The notes under the pieces were generated by a model, which had not been told where the DNA came from, ran no database searches, and saw only the letters and a program-made list of their open reading frames with translations. Below are positions 1-5,693 of a DNA stretch of 5,693 nucleotides, piece by piece. Source of the stretch: Anaerolineales bacterium UBA3905 (GTDB lineage Bacteria; Chloroflexota; Anaerolineae; Caldilineales; Caldilineaceae). The position numbers were made by a program, and so were the translations under genes. The DNA lies in contig DGFH01000261.1 of the NCBI GenBank assembly GCA_002391565.1, positions 1 through 5,693 on the forward strand, in the 5' to 3' direction. The first letter of the stretch is position 1. Every line of letters begins with the position of its first letter.

Positions 1-42
1 CGAGTTGACTGTTGATTCGTGCCTGCAACGCATGCTCTGTGC

Positions 43-48
43 GGAGGG
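43..48 (+). promoter_or_regulatory. Candidate Shine-Dalgarno GGAGGG for a TTG start at 56
   Basis: GGAGGG lies 7 bases before an in-frame TTG at 56, which is ideal spacing. Using it would add ten residues before the ATG at 86. The ATG itself has only the GGTGGAG around 66-72, some 13 bases away. Either choice keeps the same signal peptide core. This is the main reason the first gene's start is left open. Confidence 0.3.
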
Positions 49-85
49 TTTGGCGTTGATCGTCGGGTGGAGCAGCAGCCAGATT

Positions 86-3000
86 ATGCAACGCTCATCG
101 CTATATCTTTGCTGCTACTCGTTGTTACATGATTTGTTTTGCTGTTGTGCGCGCTTGCATTGCGTTCCCCTGCTTGCATCTGCACTTTTATTCTTGTTTG
201 CCTCTGCCGCTTCAGCACAATCTACGCCAGATCTCCAGTGGGGCGTTTTCCGTCAGTCAGAGGGACTGGCATCTAATGACACCTATGCCGTGCTTACCCA
301 GGGTGATGTTGTCTGGGTCGGCACTGCAAATGGCGTCAGCCGCTACGATGGGCGCTGGCAGTCGTTCACTACAGCGCTCTCTGTTACCGAACCGGCCACA
401 GAGATTGCGCTCAGCAAGGTGACGACTCTGGCGGCGAATACTCCTGAAGGTGCAGTCTGGGCGGGCAATGAAGCTGGTCTGTTAGCCAGGCAGGAGGATG
501 GTGGAACATGGCGTATCGTAAGCGACTTTGGCGCCCCGATCCACGCGCTTGCAACCAGTGGCGACGTCGTGTGGGTTGGCGCCGAACACGGATTGTTCTC
601 GTTACGGGACAATGTCGTCACCCAGGTTGTTGAAATTGGCGCAACACCTGTTTTCGCTTTGTGGTTATGGGATGGCAAAGTGCTGGCAGGAGGGGAACAT
701 TCCCTGTGGCGAATTTCCTCTGATCTAACAGAAGTGGAAGCGCTGCAGCCGCGCGACGCCGATAATCTTCCCATTGCCGGCCCCTTTACCGGTATTTGGA
801 GCGATGGAGCCGGTACGATTTGGGTGTCTACTGCAACTACGGTGTTTCAGTACTCCCTTCTCACTGGCAATGCGTCGGCTTATGCGCAGCCTTTCGGCAA
901 CGTCGGCGCTGAAATCACGGATATCTGCGGTATTGCCGGGGATAGCGTATGGGCGGCCTCTCATGGTGGGGGTGCAGCGCAGTTCCGGCTGGTGGGCGAC
1001 GCAATCGTCAGCACGCGCAGTTGGGGGGGAGCGGCGCAAGGGGGGTTGAGCGCCAACGATATCCGTGACATTGCCACAGACGCCGATGGCTCAGTCTGGT
1101 TTGCCACCTCGATTGGCGTCTTCCGATACCAGCCCTGGGCTTTCCAGTCCATTGATGATCGTCCCTATTCACCGCCAGTGAACGATCTGCTCTTCGATCG
1201 TCAAGGTCAATTGTGGATTGCGACCGCTGGCGAGGGTGTACAGATGCGAGCTGAGCGTTACCAACGACCTACCGTCTTTGCGCCAGACAACTCCGAACTT
1301 CCGGATGGGTTCGTTTTCGACCTGGAAGAAGACGCAGCTGGTCGCATCTGGGCGATTACTGGCAACGGCGTGGCTTATTACGCCGCACAACGCTGGCGAC
1401 AACCGACGTCTCTACGCCAACTTGGCGCAACCTCAATCGGTGTGCTGAAGGCGGATGAGTTAGGGCTATGGATTGGCGCTGCCAGTGGTCTCACTTATTT
1501 CCATTTTGACGATGAAACGGTGACCGTTGCGCAACCGCTGGCAGGACGTCCGATCGGCGCCATTGAGATTGATACGTTAGGGCGACTGTGGGTGGCGGAT
1601 CGTGAAGGCGCGCTCTGGCGACGCGAAGTTGGCGGCGTGTGGACGCTTGTTGACGGACTCGACAGCGTTGTCGCTGCCGATATCCCCGTGACAGCCTTTT
1701 ACCCCGAGGCGGAGCCGCCAGGTGCAATGCTTGCCGCATTTAAGGGACATGGGATTTATCGGACGCGCGGCGCAGGCTGGGAATTTGTTGACGATAACCG
1801 TCGCATGAATTCCGATCGAGTTTTTGCCATGATGGTGGATGCCGGGACAATATGGGTTGGCAGCGAGACAGGTCTGACCCGGCTCGATCAATACGGCAGC
1901 GTGCTCTACGATGCCCAAGATGGCCTGCCACCTGGCGCCATTCGCGCTATCGCCAGGGATTTAGCAGGCGCCTATTGGTTCGGCGGAGATCGCGGCATTT
2001 CCTATTACGCACCAGAACAGGGAAAACCATGGATAGAGGCAACCGGCATTGATGGTGGTGATGCGAAGGTTGTTGGCCAACATTGGCAAGTCGTGGCAGG
2101 CGAACAGCTTGAGATCAATTTTAGTTATGGTGATTTGCAAACTGCACCAGGTAAACTGCGTCCCTTCGTGCGCGTAATCCATGGCGAGAATGCCGGCTTG
2201 TGGCAACCAATTGCCACCGGCGTCTTGCGAACTTCACTCCCCACAACTGGTGACTTTACCCTGGAGTATATGGTGCGCGACCAGGCGCTCAATTACTCCC
2301 CAATCAGTTCTGTGGCGTTGACAGCAGTGCCTGCGCCCGAGTATACATACGTGCCGCTGCTAGGCAAGGTCGAAAATCGCATCTTCCAACTTCTTGTCAT
2401 GTTCGCTTTCCTGGCTGTGATCGGCTTCGGTTATGTCAGTATTGAAATCGTACAACATCGCCGCCGCGTGAGCGATGCTGTTGCGCGCGGTTACAACCCC
2501 TACATCAGTGGAGAGCCAGTGCGCCGTGAAGATATGTTCTTCGGACGCCATGAACTACTACAGCGGATTGTTTCCACCCTCCACAATAACAGCATCATGA
2601 TCCATGGCGAGCGGCGCATCGGCAAAACCACGTTGCTTTATCAGCTTGCCAACACCCTGCGCCAGCTCGATGACCCGGAATTCTGGTTCGTGGCGCTTTA
2701 CATCGATCTGGAAGGGACGCGCGAAGAAATCTTCTTCCATCTCCTGATGGAGGAGATTGTCGAGCATGTTCGTTCGCTCGAAGCCATCGACGATCTGCAA
2801 TATCAAGTGCTTGATGGGCTTGTATTTCATACAATATTGGCATCGGCATATAACGACCGCGCTTTCAGCCGTGATTTGCGCCAGATCATCCAACTGCTGG
2901 AAGAGTACAGCGCCAAACACTGTGGAGATCGGCAGGGTCGCCTGATTCTCCTAATGGACGAAATGGACACTCTAAGTCGCTACGATCATCTAATTCAACA

Positions 3001-3436
3001 GCAGTTGCGACGCATCTTCATGCGCGAATTTGCCGCTTCTGTCGGCGCCGTTGTGGCCGGCATTGAGATCAGCAAGGAGTGGGAACGCGTCGAAAGTCCC
3101 TGGTTCAACCTGTTCAACGAAATTGCCATGCAACCGTTTAGCCGCGAGGAAGCCATTGAGTTGCTGGTTGAGCCAGTGCGTGGCTACTACTTTTTCGAGC
3201 CAGAAACGATTGAGTTCATTTTGCAACAAAGCGACGGACGCCCCCATCGCATCCAGCAATATGCGATGGAAGCCGTCAACGAAATGCTGCGGCACAAACG
3301 ACGCCGCATCACGATGCACGATGTATTGGCTGCACACACCATCATTCAGTGGGATAGCCGGGCGGGCGAGGTGCAAAGCAGCGTTTCTGCACAGGAAGCG
3401 CTGTCCCTGACCACCCCATCGCCTGGCGCCGCTTGA
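86..3436 (+). CDS. Membrane sensor: double beta-propeller, Y_Y_Y-like domain, one TM helix, STAND-type ATPase
   Basis: Residues are counted from the ATG at 86 (1116 aa). An N-terminal hydrophobic signal ends in ASA, with likely cleavage before Q45. Residues about 61-640 carry some 14 propeller repeats of the form W-x-G/A-T-x-x-G (W77, W125, W163, W246 and so on), as in the Reg_prop family. Residues about 656-748 resemble the Y_Y_Y beta-sandwich that follows such propellers. A single TM helix lies at about 766-788, followed by the basic stretch HRRR. The cytoplasmic ATPase begins with NPYISGEPVR and FFGRHELL. It has Walker A GERRIGKTT (K847), Walker B LILLMDE (D958, E959) and a GxP motif, GRP, at about 1051. 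Only a short tail follows, with no kinase, receiver or DNA-binding domain. By analogy with known propeller sensors, it should sense an extracytoplasmic ligand and pass the signal to the cytoplasmic ATPase; the ligand is unknown. The start is uncertain: the frame is open to the window edge, and a TTG at 56 has a better Shine-Dalgarno than the ATG at 86. The domain calls are firm; the signalling role is inferred. Confidence 0.88.
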   Translation: MQRSSLYLCCYSLLHDLFCCCARLHCVPLLASALLFLFASAASAQSTPDLQWGVFRQSEGLASNDTYAVLTQGDVVWVGTANGVSRYDGRWQSFTTALSVTEPATEIALSKVTTLAANTPEGAVWAGNEAGLLARQEDGGTWRIVSDFGAPIHALATSGDVVWVGAEHGLFSLRDNVVTQVVEIGATPVFALWLWDGKVLAGGEHSLWRISSDLTEVEALQPRDADNLPIAGPFTGIWSDGAGTIWVSTATTVFQYSLLTGNASAYAQPFGNVGAEITDICGIAGDSVWAASHGGGAAQFRLVGDAIVSTRSWGGAAQGGLSANDIRDIATDADGSVWFATSIGVFRYQPWAFQSIDDRPYSPPVNDLLFDRQGQLWIATAGEGVQMRAERYQRPTVFAPDNSELPDGFVFDLEEDAAGRIWAITGNGVAYYAAQRWRQPTSLRQLGATSIGVLKADELGLWIGAASGLTYFHFDDETVTVAQPLAGRPIGAIEIDTLGRLWVADREGALWRREVGGVWTLVDGLDSVVAADIPVTAFYPEAEPPGAMLAAFKGHGIYRTRGAGWEFVDDNRRMNSDRVFAMMVDAGTIWVGSETGLTRLDQYGSVLYDAQDGLPPGAIRAIARDLAGAYWFGGDRGISYYAPEQGKPWIEATGIDGGDAKVVGQHWQVVAGEQLEINFSYGDLQTAPGKLRPFVRVIHGENAGLWQPIATGVLRTSLPTTGDFTLEYMVRDQALNYSPISSVALTAVPAPEYTYVPLLGKVENRIFQLLVMFAFLAVIGFGYVSIEIVQHRRRVSDAVARGYNPYISGEPVRREDMFFGRHELLQRIVSTLHNNSIMIHGERRIGKTTLLYQLANTLRQLDDPEFWFVALYIDLEGTREEIFFHLLMEEIVEHVRSLEAIDDLQYQVLDGLVFHTILASAYNDRAFSRDLRQIIQLLEEYSAKHCGDRQGRLILLMDEMDTLSRYDHLIQQQLRRIFMREFAASVGAVVAGIEISKEWERVESPWFNLFNEIAMQPFSREEAIELLVEPVRGYYFFEPETIEFILQQSDGRPHRIQQYAMEAVNEMLRHKRRRITMHDVLAAHTIIQWDSRAGEVQSSVSAQEALSLTTPSPGAA
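266..2005 (+). repeat. About 14 degenerate beta-propeller repeats (protein level)
   Basis: The first gene encodes a series of units of about 37-49 residues. Each has a hydrophobic strand ending in D/A-x-G-x-(V/I/L)-W and then a WxG/A-T-x-x-G-(V/L) turn. The recognisable cores are WVGTANG, WAGNEAG, WVGAEHG, VLAGGEHS, WVSTATT, WAASHGG, WFATSIG, WIATAGEG, WAITGNG, WIGAASG, WVADREG, MLAAFKGHG, WVGSETG and WFGGDRG. Fourteen units fit two seven-bladed propellers, the arrangement known for sensor domains of hybrid two-component systems. Units 4 and 12 lack the tryptophan. There is no obvious DNA-level repeat, so the units are old and diverged. Confidence 0.75.
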
Positions 3437-3464
3437 CGTGTCGCCCAATCTACACAGCGTGCAC

Positions 3465-3474
3465 AGGAGGAGGG
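3465..3474 (+). promoter_or_regulatory. Strong ribosome binding site of the second ATPase gene
   Basis: AGGAGGAGGG contains two overlapping full AGGAGG matches. The first ends 6 bases before the ATG at 3477. This decides the start of the second gene in favour of 3477 over the upstream GTG at 3438. That GTG begins one base after the previous stop and has no comparable site. The site suggests efficient, independent initiation on a shared mRNA. Confidence 0.85.
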
Positions 3475-3476
3475 TC

Positions 3477-4793
3477 ATGCGAATTCCCTATATCGTCGGG
3501 CGCTGGGTCAGCGCTCATCATCACTACGGGCGACAGCGGTTGTTCGCCTATCTGCGCGATACGCCCGACACGGCAGTTTGGGTCGTCGGCGCCCGGCGCA
3601 TGGGCAAAACTTCGCTGTTGCGGCAATTGGAAACACTGACCAGCCGCCCTGACAGCGAGTTAGTGCCGTTATTCTGGGATTTGCAGGGCTGCGAAACCAG
3701 CGGCGACCTCTCTGCCGAACTGTTTTTAGCGCAGGAGGATGTGAGCGAGCGCTTTGCAGCATTGGGCGTCGATATTCAAGCCCTGGAAGGACTCGACGCT
3801 CTGATGATTTTGCGTCGGCTGACCCGCATCCTCGATAATCAGGGACGCCGACTGCTCCTGCTTATCGATGAGGCTGAGGCGCTGATCCACGTAGCGCGCG
3901 CCGAAGCAGCCTGGCTGGCGCGGCTGCGGCGCGCCTTGCAAGATCCATTGCAAAAAACAGTTATTGCCTCCACAAAACTGCTAGTTCAACTCAATGAATT
4001 GACGGCGGATTGGCCGACCAGCCCCTTTCTCTTTGGTTTCAGTCTGGTGAATCTCTGGAGCCTGGATCAAGAATCTGCGATTGCCCTGATCGAGCAACGT
4101 CAGGCGGATCGTCAGGTGCGCGTCGATGCATCCGTACGCGAGGAGATTCTGCTGCATACGAATCGACACCCATATCTGTTGCAATTTCTATGTCAACGCC
4201 TTTACTGCGAAGACGAGGCCGGACAAGGCTATCTGCGACCTCCCGTTGACGCTGACCTCGATCCTGATCACCTGCTGGCTGGCTTCTTCTTGATCGACTT
4301 TCAACATTTGACGCGCCTGGAACGGCGGATTCTCCTCACCATTGCGCGACGCACGTTGACCACCGAAGAGGAGGTGCTGTCCGACCTGACTGATGAAAGC
4401 CCTCAACGGATTCGTAATTTTTTATGGGGACTGGAAAAACTGGGGCACGTGCGCCAGCTTTATGGGCAGTTGACTGTTGGCAGCGAATTCCAGCGGCGCT
4501 GGATGCAGGAAACGTGGGATCGCCTGGTGGAGATGACGGAGACGCTCGTCGCCGAGGACAGCATCGAACAGTTGCTGCAGATTGGGCGCGCACTCGAACC
4601 CACCAGTTTTCGCACCGAGATCGCAAGGATTGAACAGGAGCGCAACAACGTGCAACGGCGGCTTGGCGTCAGTAGCAATGGTCAGCAAGTCGAACTGCTG
4701 AACGAACTCGAACGGTTGAACCGCTTGCTGAACGCAGCGCGCACCGACTATGAGCAGGCGTTGGCGCGGCAGCGCCTGCTAGCGTCCATGTAA
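3477..4793 (+). CDS. Soluble STAND/archaeal-type P-loop ATPase with winged-helix-like and coiled-coil C-terminus
   Basis: 438 aa from the ATG at 3477. The N-terminus RIPYIVGRWV then HYGRQRL matches the lead-in of the preceding gene's ATPase (NPYISGEPVR, FFGRHELL), which also supports this start. Walker A is GARRMGKTS (38-46, K44) and Walker B is LLLLIDE (D131, E132). KTVIAST at 160-166 is a sensor-1-like strand. NRHPYLLQF at 229-237 occupies the place of the family's GxP/GHP motif, with R230 where Gly is usual. Residues about 271-345 (HLTRLERRILLTIARR through GSEFQRRW) look like a winged helix. Residues about 355-438 are charged and helical, probably a coiled coil. There is no signal peptide or TM segment, so it is cytoplasmic. 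It lies 40 bases after the sensor ATPase gene and is probably cotranscribed. I infer that it is the partner or output of that receptor; its target is unknown. The ATPase class is well supported, but the biological role is not. Confidence 0.9.
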   Translation: MRIPYIVGRWVSAHHHYGRQRLFAYLRDTPDTAVWVVGARRMGKTSLLRQLETLTSRPDSELVPLFWDLQGCETSGDLSAELFLAQEDVSERFAALGVDIQALEGLDALMILRRLTRILDNQGRRLLLLIDEAEALIHVARAEAAWLARLRRALQDPLQKTVIASTKLLVQLNELTADWPTSPFLFGFSLVNLWSLDQESAIALIEQRQADRQVRVDASVREEILLHTNRHPYLLQFLCQRLYCEDEAGQGYLRPPVDADLDPDHLLAGFFLIDFQHLTRLERRILLTIARRTLTTEEEVLSDLTDESPQRIRNFLWGLEKLGHVRQLYGQLTVGSEFQRRWMQETWDRLVEMTETLVAEDSIEQLLQIGRALEPTSFRTEIARIEQERNNVQRRLGVSSNGQQVELLNELERLNRLLNAARTDYEQALARQRLLASM

Positions 4794-4800
4794 CTGGCGA

Positions 4801-4848
4801 ACCCCGCCTGCACATCCTCTGGCTTTGGGCATCCTGCAGTGGTGGGGT
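4801..4848 (+). other. Imperfect inverted repeat / possible RNA hairpin
   Basis: ACCCCGCC (4801-4808) pairs with GGTGGGGT (4841-4848) with one G-U wobble. TGCA (4809-4812) then pairs with TGCA (4835-4838) across a two-base bulge, leaving a 22-base loop. It has no U-tract, so it is not a terminator by itself. It begins 7 bases after the second ATPase gene's stop and could be a 3' UTR structure or part of a leader. It overlaps the candidate promoter at 4825-4853. Confidence 0.4.
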
Positions 4849-4853
4849 AGAAT
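4825..4853 (+). promoter_or_regulatory. Candidate sigma-70-type promoter ahead of the aminotransferase
   Basis: TAGAAT (4848-4853, five of six to the -10 consensus) is preceded at 17 bases by TTGGGC (4825-4830, three of six to the -35 consensus). Transcription would start near 4860, upstream of the intrinsic terminator at 4888-4916. That terminator would then lie inside the aminotransferase leader. The -35 is weak, so the call is tentative. I see no better promoter between 4794 and 4935. Confidence 0.3.
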
Positions 4854-4887
4854 CGAAACATGGAAATGAGTTTCCTGGCGACGTCAT

Positions 4888-4916
4888 GACTGAGCGCTTG
4901 CGCTCAGTCTTTTTTT
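4888..4916 (+). terminator. Intrinsic (Rho-independent) terminator
   Basis: GACTGAGCGC (4888-4897) and GCGCTCAGTC (4900-4909) form a perfect 10-bp inverted repeat around TT. In RNA this is probably a 9-bp stem with a CUUG tetraloop. It is followed directly by seven T (4910-4916). It lies about 95 bases after the second ATPase gene and would end that transcript. It finishes only 19 bases before the aminotransferase ATG, which leaves no room for a promoter between them. Confidence 0.88.
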
Positions 4917-4935
4917 GAGATGAAAAGCATCCGTT

Positions 4936-5693
4936 ATGAAACAATCGGTTCCTCTAGTCGATCTCAATGCACAATATGTTGCAATTCGTTCCGAGATCGA
5001 TGCTGCTATCCAGTCCGTCATTGCGCGTTCCGCCTTTATTATGGGACCGGATGTGCGCGACTTCGAGGCGCACTTTGCCGAATACTGCAACGCCAGCTTT
5101 GCTGTGGGCGTCGCCAGCGGCACCGCCGCGCTGGAGCTGACGCTGCGCGCCTATGGCATCGGCGCTGGCGATGAGGTGATTACCACGGCGCATACCTTCA
5201 TTGCCACCGCCGAAGCCATCAGCGCCGTCGGCGCACGCCCGGTCTTCGTTGAAATCGACCCGCACACCTACAACCTGGATCCTGACGCCGTGGCTGCTGC
5301 TCTGACGCCTGCCACGCGCGCAATTTTGCCTGTGCATATCTACGGTCAACCCGCCGACATGGGACGGCTGATGCACCTGGCGCAACAACATGACCTGATC
5401 GTGATCGAAGATGCGGCGCAGGCGCATGGCGCTGCATGGCAAGGACAGCGCGTGGGAACACTCGGCCATGCCGCCTGTTTCAGCTTCTACCCTGGCAAGA
5501 ATCTCGGCGCCTACGGCGACGCCGGCGCCGTGACCACCAATGACGCTCGCATCGCCGACATGGTGAGCCTGCTGCGCAATCACGGTCGCCACTCCAAATA
5601 TCTCCACGACATCAAGGGCTTTGGCGAACGCCTTGATACGCTGCAAGCTGCGATCCTGGCTGTCAAGCTTCGGTATCTGGAGAGTTGGACAGC
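4936..5693 (+). CDS. DegT/DnrJ/EryC1/StrS-family sugar aminotransferase (3' end outside window)
   Basis: PLP-dependent enzyme of the family that aminates keto-sugars on nucleotide carriers (usually with glutamate as donor), for surface polysaccharide, glycan or natural-product sugars. 252 codons are visible, about two thirds of the usual 365-400 aa, and the frame is open at the edge. The start MKQSVPLVDLNAQY is the family's typical N-terminus. PLP-site features are SGTAAL (61-66, phosphate loop), TFIATAEA with F88 in the ring-stacking position, EDAAQAHGA (158-166; D159 and Q162 contact the cofactor), S183, and K188 in FYPGKNLGAYGD as the Schiff-base lysine. LDTLQAAIL at 233-241 is also typical. 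The EDAAQAHGA and YPGK variants recall 3-aminohexose enzymes such as QdtB, FdtB or DesV, but the exact substrate cannot be fixed from this fragment. The Shine-Dalgarno is weak (GAGATGAAAAG region). The gene is set off from the ATPases by a terminator and looks richer in G/C-ending codons, so it may belong to a different operon. Confidence 0.95.
   Translation, partial: MKQSVPLVDLNAQYVAIRSEIDAAIQSVIARSAFIMGPDVRDFEAHFAEYCNASFAVGVASGTAALELTLRAYGIGAGDEVITTAHTFIATAEAISAVGARPVFVEIDPHTYNLDPDAVAAALTPATRAILPVHIYGQPADMGRLMHLAQQHDLIVIEDAAQAHGAAWQGQRVGTLGHAACFSFYPGKNLGAYGDAGAVTTNDARIADMVSLLRNHGRHSKYLHDIKGFGERLDTLQAAILAVKLRYLESWT

Noticed and set aside
1023..1045. G7 and G6 tracts as possible phase-variation or G-quadruplex site
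   Set aside because: The frame reads cleanly through both as Trp-Gly-Gly and Gly-Gly in a loop between propeller blades. Only two tracts occur close together, too few for a standard quadruplex, and nothing else suggests slippage control.
3438..3476. GTG at 3438 as start of the second ATPase gene
   Set aside because: It has no ribosome site of its own and the extra 13 residues are not family-like. AGGAGGAGGG is placed for the ATG at 3477, where the PYI-x-G signature begins.
2990..3478. Minus-strand open frame of 162 codons across the end of the first gene
   Set aside because: It is antisense to the conserved Walker B and GxP part of the ATPase and shows no domain of its own.
4954..5646. Long open frame on the minus strand (230 codons)
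   Set aside because: It lies entirely antisense to the aminotransferase, whose motifs are clear. Its translation is an Ala/Gly/His/Arg-rich shadow of GC-rich codons with no recognisable domain.
1..5693. CRISPR array, tRNA/rRNA genes, insertion sequences
   Set aside because: I saw no regularly spaced direct repeats, no tRNA- or rRNA-like segments, and no transposase or terminal inverted repeats. The sequence is almost fully occupied by the three coding regions.

Overview
The window holds three genes, all on the plus strand: a large membrane-anchored sensor ATPase, a smaller soluble ATPase of the same superfamily, and the first two thirds of a nucleotide-sugar aminotransferase. The DNA is moderately GC-rich, with many Ala/Arg-rich, GCGC-containing codons. 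A Chloroflexota source (Roseiflexus or Chloroflexus type) is my best guess from overall style and from this ATPase family. That is inference, because no marker gene is present.

Layout. 1-85 is the start region of the first gene; its reading frame is open to the left edge, so the true start is uncertain. 86-3436 encodes a signal peptide, about 14 two-component-regulator-type propeller repeats, a Y_Y_Y-like beta-sandwich, one transmembrane helix and a cytoplasmic P-loop ATPase. 3437-3476 is a 40-base gap ending in a very strong Shine-Dalgarno sequence. 3477-4793 encodes the second P-loop ATPase, with a winged-helix-like segment and a coiled-coil tail. 4794-4935 is a structured intergenic region with an imperfect hairpin, a possible promoter and a textbook intrinsic terminator that ends only 19 bases before the next start codon. 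4936-5693 is a DegT/DnrJ/EryC1/StrS-family aminotransferase that runs off the right edge.

How they may work together. The first two genes look like one transcription unit. Their ATPase domains begin with the same PYI-x-G ... GR signature and have closely similar Walker A loops (GERRIGKTT and GARRMGKTS). The first protein has a sensor but no output domain after its ATPase. The second has no sensor but carries a winged helix and coiled coil. I infer a signalling pair in which an extracytoplasmic double propeller reports to a soluble partner through ATPase-ATPase contacts. This would parallel the double-propeller sensors of Bacteroidetes hybrid two-component systems, with a STAND-type ATPase in place of the histidine kinase. 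The aminotransferase belongs to surface-sugar or glycan biosynthesis. A terminator separates it from the ATPase pair, so it may be an unrelated neighbour, or it may be controlled by attenuation.
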